NCBI GenBank assembly: GCA_031423755.1
Contig: JANPGC010000138.1
Location: 1 to 40,793 of the forward strand
From: JANMEX01 sp031423755
Lineage (GTDB): Bacteria; Pseudomonadota; Alphaproteobacteria; Rhizobiales; Rhizobiaceae
DNA: 40,793 bases
Reading direction: 5' to 3'
The first letter of the stretch is position 1. Each line of letters starts with the position of its first letter. Below are positions 35,480 to 40,793 of this stretch, one piece after another. A model generated the notes under the pieces. That model ran no database searches. It was not told where the DNA came from and saw only the letters and a list, made by a program, of their open reading frames with translations. Both the position numbers and the translations under genes were made by a program.

Positions 35480-35563
35480 CTGTGGAGGCTCCGTGGAGGA
35501 TCGAAGGCGGCATGACGCCAAATGCAAATCATTAACTTGGTATTTGCTATAAATCGGGCTTGA

Positions 35564-36877
35564 ATGAGCCTTAGGCAGCAGTTGGATCGGTTACGTAATA
35601 TGGCAGACAATGGATTGAGCAAATTTGACCGTCGTTCGTTTACGCGGCTTCTCGGTGCGGGCCTTTTGACCGCAGCCGCATTGCCTGCGCATGCGCAGAC
35701 AGTAATCGACGAATTGCTCACATCACCCAAGCGCGGAAATTGGGATGACCAGTTTGATGCTAAGTCTGCGGAGACTGGCACGAAGGTCTCGTCCAACCTG
35801 CCGATTTTCAGCCCTGAGACGGTCTCCTACATCGAACGCGCCATCGACCAGTACCGCGCTATCGTCAATGCTGGCGGCTGGCCGCAGGTTCCCGTTTCCA
35901 AGAAACTCAAGCTCGGCGTTTCCGACAGCGCCGTAAGCGCCCTGCGCCAGCGCCTGATTGTCACCGGCGACCTGTCGCGCAAGGCTGGCACCTCTGAAAA
36001 GTTCGATTCCAATGTTGACGCCGCCGTCAAGCGCTTTCAGGTTCGCCATGGCTTTCCGTCTGACGGCGTGATCGGCACTTATACGCTGGCTGCGCTTAAC
36101 GTGCCGGCAGATGTGCGTCTCGGCCAGCTTGAAACCAATCTGGTGCGCCTGCGCTCCATGTCGGGTTACCTTGGCGACCGCTACGTGATGGTCAACATTC
36201 CGGCCGCCCAGATCGAGGCCGTCGAAGGCAACCGCGTCGCCCAGCGCCACACCGCCATCGTCGGCAAGATCGACCGCCAGTCGCCCATTCTCAATTCCAA
36301 CATCACCAACATCGTGGTCAATCCCTATTGGAACGCGCCGGTGTCGATCGTCGAAAAAGACATCATCCCGCTGATGCAGAAGGACCCGAACTACCTCAAG
36401 GACAACGCGATCCATATCTATGGTCCGGATGGCCAGGAAATCGATCCGGTCAACGTCAACTGGGGTTCCAATGAAGCCGCGAGCTACCGTCTGCGCCAGG
36501 ATCCGGGCAAGGGCAGCGCCATGGCCTCGATGAAAATCAATTTCCCTAACGAACATGCCGTCTACATGCATGACACGCCCAAGCAGGGCCTGTTCAACAA
36601 GATCATGCGTTTTGAATCTTCCGGCTGCGTGCGCGTCCAGAATGTGCGCGATCTCGGCGTCTGGCTGTTGAAAGACACGCCGGGCTGGGACCGCGCGACA
36701 ATTGAAGCCACCATCGCTTCAGGTGACAGCAAGGAAGTGCCGCTGTCCTCGCCAGTGCCGGTCTACTTCACCTACGTGACTGCCTGGTCCACCGGTGATG
36801 GCGTCGAGCATTTCCGCGACGACATCTACAAGCGCGACGGCGTCGATCAACTGGCGCTTGGCACACAGCAGCTTTAA
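35564..36877 (+). CDS. L,D-transpeptidase (LdtP-like), possible Tat substrate
   Basis: 437 residues. A YcbB-type L,D-transpeptidase that makes 3-3 cross-links in peptidoglycan or attaches proteins to it. Order of parts: export signal with a twin-arginine-like motif FDRRSFTRLLGAGLLTAAALPAHA (21-44), a linker, a peptidoglycan-binding domain (about 112-180, VKRFQVRHGFPSDGVIGTYTLAALNV), and the YkuD catalytic domain (about 205-380). H336 lies in YMHDTPK, and the nucleophile C355 is in FESSGCVRVQN, the HxxG-x-SxGC pattern. A TATAAA at 35549-35554 lies so close to this ATG that the internal ATG at 35600 may be the true start. ldtR, the likely regulator, is nearby. Confidence 0.9.
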   Translation: MSLRQQLDRLRNMADNGLSKFDRRSFTRLLGAGLLTAAALPAHAQTVIDELLTSPKRGNWDDQFDAKSAETGTKVSSNLPIFSPETVSYIERAIDQYRAIVNAGGWPQVPVSKKLKLGVSDSAVSALRQRLIVTGDLSRKAGTSEKFDSNVDAAVKRFQVRHGFPSDGVIGTYTLAALNVPADVRLGQLETNLVRLRSMSGYLGDRYVMVNIPAAQIEAVEGNRVAQRHTAIVGKIDRQSPILNSNITNIVVNPYWNAPVSIVEKDIIPLMQKDPNYLKDNAIHIYGPDGQEIDPVNVNWGSNEAASYRLRQDPGKGSAMASMKINFPNEHAVYMHDTPKQGLFNKIMRFESSGCVRVQNVRDLGVWLLKDTPGWDRATIEATIASGDSKEVPLSSPVPVYFTYVTAWSTGDGVEHFRDDIYKRDGVDQLALGTQQL

Positions 36878-36930
36878 TCGCTGCCAAATGGTCAGTCGGA
36901 CGAGCCGGTTGGATGATTGGCTCAACCCAA

Positions 36931-37034
36931 ACGCCTTGCGGCGCTCGCCCCTTCTGACCGCCGCGCAGATTTCTGCCCTGCAAGGCGGGCGATCGCATAT
37001 GGCCGTCTGAAACAATATTCAACGTGGGCCGTCT
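36931..37034 (+). repeat. Left arm of a long palindromic repeat interrupted by the IS
   Basis: This stretch is repeated in inverted orientation at 38592-38672. Two blocks are nearly identical: CTTCTGACCGC plus GCGCAGATTTCT, and CTGAAACA plus TATTCAACGTGGGCC. The left arm carries about 27 extra bases in the middle (around 36979-37007). It starts about 50 bases after the L,D-transpeptidase stop and ends where the IS begins. Confidence 0.75.
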
Positions 37035-37047
37035 TGTATGGACGGCC

Positions 37048-37325
37048 CCTCGCTGGCAAGGGTTTTTTTGGCGCGTTTGGCGTGTGGATTGGAGCGGTCA
37101 TGTATGCGGCCTCTGTGCTGCAGCGCTTGGGCTGCGGGCCAAGATGTTGATCGCAAGCCTGGCTCCCATCATTCCGGCGCGCTGCGGGGCGCGGTGACGG
37201 ATCGGAGTTTCCCGGCCTTTTTGTCCAGTCTGTTGCCACCTTTGCGTCTTGGCTCCTTGCAAGCTTGTGTGTTGTGAGCGCCGTGTTGTCCGTGTCTTTG
37301 TGTGTCTGGGCTTCAGTTCACGCTG
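37048..37325 (-). ncRNA. Candidate bridge-RNA region of the IS110 element
   Basis: These 278 bases between the transposase stop and the 3' terminal repeat contain no gene. They hold local stem-forming stretches such as GCAGC-GCTTGG-GCTGC (around 37120-37135). IS110-family recombinases are guided by a structured RNA made from the non-coding end, which in IS1111-type elements is downstream of the recombinase. The upstream non-coding end here is only about 60 bases, so this is the only room for such an RNA. The fold and the guide loops were not resolved by eye. Confidence 0.45.
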
Positions 37326-38360
37326 TCATGCATTGGCGGCCCCGGCGCGGCTTTTATAGCTTGTGCCATGTCTGACGAGCGCCCACAGGGTTCGAGCCAT
37401 GCGGGCGGCGAGCGCCACGGCGGCGACTTTGAATGGCTTGCGCCTTGCAATGTCCCTGACCCACGGGTCGGCCTTGTCCGGGGCGGCTTTGGCGCGGATC
37501 AGAATGCTTGCCGCGCCCATCACCAGAAGCGAGCGCAGATCCTCATCGCCCGCTTTGGAGATGGCGCCGAGGCGGCTTTTGCCGGCGCTGGCGCGCAGGT
37601 TTGGCACAAGCCCGAGCCATGCGGCGCAGTTGCGCCCGCAGGCTAAGCGCTGCGGATCATCGACCTTGAGCGCAAAGACGCTGGCCGTGACCGGTCCGAC
37701 GCCCGGTACGCTCATCAGCCGTTTTGCCGTCTCGCTTGTCCTGGCCTGCGTTTCGAGCTGCGCGGTGAGTTTTGCAATGGCCTCCTCAAGCCTGCGCCAC
37801 TGGCCCATGAGCGCCGCCAAAGCCGCAATTGCCGCATCAGGCACATGCGCCTCGCCGCTCTCCACCTTTGCGATCAACGCCTCAAGCCCCTTGGCCCCGG
37901 TGCGGACAGTCAGGCCGAACTCGGCAAGATGGCCGCGCAGCGCGTTGCCGGTCTGGGTGTGCTGGCGCACCAGAAGCGAGCGCGCCTTGATGACAAGCAG
38001 CTCCGCCTGACGCTCTGCGCTCTTGACCGGAACGGCGCGAAGGTCCGGGCTCTTGCCCGCGAAGGCCAGCGCCTTGGCGTCGCGCGCATCATTCTTGCGC
38101 CGCCCCTCGACGAACAATTTGACAAAGCGCGGCGGCACAAGCTTCACCTCATGCCCAAGCGCTTCGATCTCGCGCCCCCAGTAGTGCGAGGCCCCGCACG
38201 CCTCCAGCGCCACCGTGCAGCCCGGCAGCTTCCTGAAGAACGCCAAAACATCCCGCCGCTTCAGCCGCCGCACCAACCTGCACTCGCCCTTGTCATCGGC
38301 TCCGTGAACCTGAAAAATGCTCTTGGCGGTATCAAGCCCAATCATGCTAATCTCTCCCAT
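37326..38360 (-). CDS. IS110 family transposase (recombinase)
   Basis: 344 residues from the ATG at 38360 (AAGGGAGACCGTCC upstream); ATG at 38345 with GGGAGAG is the alternative. The N-terminal RuvC-like DEDD domain is visible: IGLDTAKSIFQVHG, VALEACGASHYWGREIEALGHEV and KNDARDAKALA. A coiled-coil middle is followed by the C-terminal Transposase_20 domain with VPGVGPVTASVFALKVDDPQRL and AAWLGLVPNLRASAGKSRLGAISKAGD, the region with the catalytic serine in this family. No frameshift or stop interrupts it. Confidence 0.94.
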   Translation of the reverse strand: MGEISMIGLDTAKSIFQVHGADDKGECRLVRRLKRRDVLAFFRKLPGCTVALEACGASHYWGREIEALGHEVKLVPPRFVKLFVEGRRKNDARDAKALAFAGKSPDLRAVPVKSAERQAELLVIKARSLLVRQHTQTGNALRGHLAEFGLTVRTGAKGLEALIAKVESGEAHVPDAAIAALAALMGQWRRLEEAIAKLTAQLETQARTSETAKRLMSVPGVGPVTASVFALKVDDPQRLACGRNCAAWLGLVPNLRASAGKSRLGAISKAGDEDLRSLLVMGAASILIRAKAAPDKADPWVRDIARRKPFKVAAVALAARMARTLWALVRHGTSYKSRAGAANA

Positions 38361-38435
38361 GGACGGTCTCCCTTTGCTGAGTTGAAAACAAACCCAGTAT
38401 GGCACATCGCGATGCCGCCGGAGGCCGTCCACACA

Positions 38436-38672
38436 TCATTCCGGGGCGGCGCAGCCGAACCCGGAATCCAGAGCGCCAAGCGTGGACGTGTGGTGCGGAG
38501 CGAGGTGTCTTGACGACCATCGCATTGATTTTGTTGTAAAATATAAAACCTTGGCGCTCTGGATTCCGGGTTCCGCTTCGCGGGCCCGGAAAGACGGCCC
38601 ACGTTGAATACTGTTTCAGGGGGAGAAATCTGCGCAGCGGTCAGAAGTGGGGCGCCTCGCGCCAACGCCTCG
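38436..38672. repeat. Right part of the long palindromic repeat, with 23-bp perfect inner arms
   Basis: Inner arms of 23 perfect base pairs lie at 38458-38480 (starting AACCCGGAATCC) and 38550-38572 (ending GGATTCCGGGTT), around a 69-base AT-richer loop. The outer arm at 38592-38672 is the inverted partner of 36931-37034. The CCGGAATCCAGAGCG core is familiar from dispersed rhizobial intergenic repeats. Short open frames in it are artefacts of the repeat. Confidence 0.8.
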
Positions 38673-38738
38673 GAATGAGTCAAAAAGACACAGAGTGCAA
38701 AATCGCAATTGACAAATTGATTTTAGAATGTTCATGTT

Positions 38739-39557
38739 TTGTTCGAAAACGGAGATGATAAATTCTTGGACTGGCCGCTCGCAATAACCCGCAACAGTGA
38801 CGCGCTGCGCAAGATCGTCGCGGTGATGTTTGCGATGCTGCATGGTGTTGATCGCGCTCTTCCCCTCTACCGCGAAGCGGGGTCCGAAGGACGGGCGAGA
38901 CCCGTGGCTCGCCCTTGGCCAGCTGCTTCGCGCAGCGAAGCGGTGAGGGTGAGTCAGCCGGACACGGGCAATGCAAACGCGGCCTTCACCCTCCCATACC
39001 GCATCTACTGCGCCATCCTGCTCATCCTGCGCCCGGCCGAATCCGCGCTCCGTCGCCTCATCCTCATCGCGGCGAGAGGCCTCACCTTGAAGCCACGGCA
39101 AGCACGCCAAACCCTGCCATACTTCCCTTCATTCGCCGCCGCCAACGCCGCGCGAATCCCGTCCTTCGCGCTCCTCGACCCGCTCAAGCATTTTGACTTC
39201 AACGACTTCAACCCGAACGCCGACCCGCGCACCGGCTTCTCAAGTTCATGGGACCCAAGCGACTTCGCGCCATCATTTTCGCAACCCGACAAACCCGTCG
39301 ACGCCGCCCCCCTCTTCAGCCGCATGCGCGCGTTGAGGGCCGCGCTCAGCGACATCCCCAAACAGGCCCGCCGCCTCGCAAGATGGCAGGCGCGGCGCGA
39401 TCTTCTGCTCAAGGCAAGACGCCCGACCCGCGTCTCAATCTTCCGCCCCGGCCTGCCGCCGGGCTGGAGGCAACGGTCGATTCATCCAGTCGATGATTTG
39501 CTGCGGGAGTGCCACGGTCTGGCCCGCGATTTGGTCAACGGAGCGGATACGAGCTGA
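38739..39557 (+). CDS. Conserved-looking hypothetical protein with a probable in-frame repeat insertion
   Basis: 272 residues if the TTG at 38739 is used; TTG at 38766 with GGAG upstream (giving LDWPLAITRN) is equally possible. Blocks such as LDWPLAITRNSDALRKIVAVMFAM, YRAILLILRPAESALRRLILIAARGL (here YRIYCAILL...), IPKQARRLARWQARRDLL and GLPPGWRQRSIH recall a conserved rhizobial hypothetical family, from memory. Between the first two blocks is a stretch (about 44-87, ALPLYREAGSEGRARPVARP...) encoded by a palindromic repeat. It is basic, Ala/Arg/Pro-rich and probably cytoplasmic. Function unknown. Confidence 0.6.
   Translation: MFENGDDKFLDWPLAITRNSDALRKIVAVMFAMLHGVDRALPLYREAGSEGRARPVARPWPAASRSEAVRVSQPDTGNANAAFTLPYRIYCAILLILRPAESALRRLILIAARGLTLKPRQARQTLPYFPSFAAANAARIPSFALLDPLKHFDFNDFNPNADPRTGFSSSWDPSDFAPSFSQPDKPVDAAPLFSRMRALRAALSDIPKQARRLARWQARRDLLLKARRPTRVSIFRPGLPPGWRQRSIHPVDDLLRECHGLARDLVNGADTS
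38868..38970 (+). repeat. Palindromic repeat inside the coding frame of the 38739 gene
   Basis: Two hairpins are visible: GGGCGAG (38893-38899) with CTCGCCC (38908-38914), and GCTTCGC (38925-38931) with GCGAAGC (38935-38941), flanked by CCCTCTACCGCGAAGCGGGG and GGTGAGGGTGA. This is the composition of common rhizobial intergenic palindromes, yet it is in frame without a stop. The exact boundaries are uncertain. Confidence 0.55.
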
Positions 39558-39807
39558 AATTTGTCGCCTCCATCCCCCAATCTTCGTCATCGGCGGGCTC
39601 CGCGCCGATAGCCTGGACTTCCCTTTGCACTCCGCTGGAGCGATTCCCTTCGCTTCCGGCGCCCGCGCGCTTTTTTTGCACGTTCTGCGGCGATTTCGTT
39701 TTGAGGCTGTTCTGCGGCGCAGCGCCGCTTTCATTCTCCAAAACTTTCATGCTAATGCCCCGCTTCATCTGGCAGACAGCCGCCTGCTTCCATGGAAGGG
39801 TTCCCGC
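39558..39807. other. Non-coding region upstream of glyA
   Basis: No gene is supported. A GC-rich stretch ending in seven Ts (39671-39677) may terminate the upstream gene, though its stem is weak. GCGGCG (39714-39719) and CGCCGC (39723-39728) form a tight hairpin followed by TTTCATTCTCC, a second terminator-like structure about 80 bases before glyA. The composition resembles dispersed repeats. No known riboswitch is recognised. Confidence 0.4.
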
Positions 39808-40793
39808 ATGTCGAAGGCAAACACCGCGTTTTTCAACCGTTCACTCGAAGAAGCCGATCCCGCGCTGTTTGGTGCAATCCGCTCCGAGCTTGGCCGCCAG
39901 CGCCATGAAATCGAGCTGATCGCTTCTGAAAACATCATCTCGCGCGCGGTTCTCGAAGCGCAAGGCTCGGTGATGACCAACAAATATGCGGAAGGCTATT
40001 CAGGCCGCCGCTATTATGGCGGCTGTCATTTTGTCGACATCGCCGAAGACCTCGCCATCGAGCGCGTCACCAGACTGTTCGGCTGCAAATACGCCAACGT
40101 CCAGCCCTCGTCGGGTAGCCAAGCCAACCAGGCCGTGTTCATGGCGCTCGCCAAACCGGGCGACACAATCCTAGGCATGAGCCTTGATGCCGGCGGCCAT
40201 CTGACCCACGGCGCCAAGCCCAACCAGTCCGGCAAATGGTTCAACGCCATCCAGTACGGCCTCGATCTGGCAACCGGCCTCATCGATTACGATCAGGTTG
40301 AGGCTTTGGCAGTCGAACACAACCCGGTCATGATCATCGCCGGCGGCTCGGCCTATTCGCGCGTCATCGACTTCGCAAAATTCCGCGCCATCGCCGACAA
40401 GGTCGGTGCCTATCTCTGGGTGGACATGGCGCATTTTGCCGGTCTGGTTGCAGGCGGCGAACATCCCTCGCCATTCCCGCATGCCCATGTCGCTTCGTCC
40501 ACCACCCACAAAACCCTGCGCGGCCCGCGCGGCGGTCTGGTGCTGACCAATGACGAGGACATCGCCAAGAAGATCAATTCAGCCGTTTTCCCCGGCCTGC
40601 AGGGCGGCCCGCTCATGCATGTCGTCGCCGCCAAAGCGGTGGCCTTCGGCGAAGCCCTGACTGATGATTTCAAGGCCTATATCAAGGCCGTCAAGGAAAA
40701 CGCCAAGGTTCTTGCCGAAACGCTGGTTGCAAACGGTTTTGCCATCGTCTCCGGCGGCACCGATACACATTTGATGCTGGTTGACCTTCGCCC
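39808..40793 (+). CDS. glyA: Serine hydroxymethyltransferase (partial, 3' end outside the window)
   Basis: The first 328 residues of about 430 are present, reading from the ATG at 39808 (GGAAGGGTTCCCGC upstream) to the window edge. The PLP enzyme interconverts serine and glycine with tetrahydrofolate and is the main source of one-carbon units. Visible are the N-terminal IELIASENIISRAVLEAQGSVMTNKYAEGYSGRRYYGGC, the PLP region QPSSGSQANQAVFMAL, and the Schiff-base lysine K235 in SSTTHKTLRGPRGG. The continued synteny with ldtR fits a rhizobial chromosome. Confidence 0.96.
   Translation, partial: MSKANTAFFNRSLEEADPALFGAIRSELGRQRHEIELIASENIISRAVLEAQGSVMTNKYAEGYSGRRYYGGCHFVDIAEDLAIERVTRLFGCKYANVQPSSGSQANQAVFMALAKPGDTILGMSLDAGGHLTHGAKPNQSGKWFNAIQYGLDLATGLIDYDQVEALAVEHNPVMIIAGGSAYSRVIDFAKFRAIADKVGAYLWVDMAHFAGLVAGGEHPSPFPHAHVASSTTHKTLRGPRGGLVLTNDEDIAKKINSAVFPGLQGGPLMHVVAAKAVAFGEALTDDFKAYIKAVKENAKVLAETLVANGFAIVSGGTDTHLMLVDLR

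Larger units (their letters stand above)
37035..38438 (-). mobile_element. IS110-family insertion sequence (IS1111-like), about 1.4 kb
   Basis: Short inverted repeats bound the element: TGTATGGACGGCC at 37035-37047 and, inverted, TGTGTGGACGGCC at 38423-38435 (12 of 13 identical). Independently, aligning the two arms of the surrounding palindrome shows unbroken homology up to GGCCGTCT (37027-37034) and again from TTCCGGG (38439), which places the insertion at the same points within a few bases. The total of about 1.4 kb is normal for the family. Short subterminal repeats and the long non-coding 3' end suit the IS1111 subgroup. One intact transposase gene is present, so the copy may be active. 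Confidence 0.82.

Noticed and set aside
38342..38683. 113-residue open frame across the IS boundary and the palindrome
   Set aside because: Its sequence (WIPGSAAPPRNDVW) is translation of a dispersed repeat and crosses the inferred IS junction.
39435..39768. Minus-strand open frames opposite the hypothetical gene and in the glyA upstream region
   Set aside because: No ribosome binding site or motif; the part beyond 39558 reads through repeat-like DNA.
39558..39807. Riboswitch upstream of glyA
   Set aside because: No recognisable glycine, SAM or THF aptamer pattern; only simple hairpins and repeat-like sequence.

Overview
The window reads as chromosomal DNA of an alphaproteobacterium of the order Hyphomicrobiales (Rhizobiales). 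The grounds are the AapM/AapP amino-acid transporter genes, an alphaproteobacterial-type aspS, parC and metal-site-variant hemB, the hemB - DUF6163 - ldtR - L,D-transpeptidase - glyA neighbourhood, and several short palindromic intergenic repeats of the kind scattered through rhizobial genomes. The species cannot be named from the sequence alone.

Layout. 1-1.6 kb: end of a general amino-acid ABC transporter operon (aapM', aapP) and a translationally coupled DUF2459 gene. 1.8-4.6 kb: aspartate ammonia-lyase, then on the other strand a small CHCC zinc-finger protein and an FAD monooxygenase. 4.7-8.5 kb: a polyphosphate operon (ppk-ppx) behind a clear Pho box. 8.5-17.9 kb: RNase D, aspartyl-tRNA synthetase, two exported or membrane proteins of unknown function, topoisomerase IV subunit A, and a GNAT/membrane-protein pair. 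18.1-23.2 kb: a TetR-MFP-RND efflux operon with two palindromic operators in its promoter. 23.4-26.3 kb: a Met-rich cupredoxin, an EamA permease, the Bpt aminoacyl-transferase and an RDD protein. 26.5-31.2 kb: soluble transhydrogenase, a Phd/VapC toxin-antitoxin pair, DUF423, and a second TetR facing a DUF4386-type membrane protein across three tandem operators. 31.2-36.9 kb: aldo/keto reductase, hemB, DUF6163, LdtR, a DUF1295 membrane protein and a (possibly Tat-exported) L,D-transpeptidase. 36.9-38.7 kb: an IS110-family insertion sequence sitting inside one arm of a long palindromic repeat. 38.7-40.8 kb: a conserved-looking hypothetical gene that appears to carry an in-frame palindromic insertion, and the start of glyA.

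The most interesting material is non-coding. The IS110 element can be delimited twice over, by its own inverted repeats and by comparing the two arms of the interrupted palindrome. It has a 278-base non-coding 3' end that is a good candidate for the guide (bridge) RNA of such elements. Several families of palindromic repeats occur in the window: one fills exactly the gap between the antitoxin stop and the toxin start, one supplies the stop codon of the RDD gene, and one seems to be translated inside a protein. The regulatory DNA is unusually readable: a Pho box before ppk, tandem TetR operators in two places, and a palindromic operator overlapping the toxin-antitoxin promoter.
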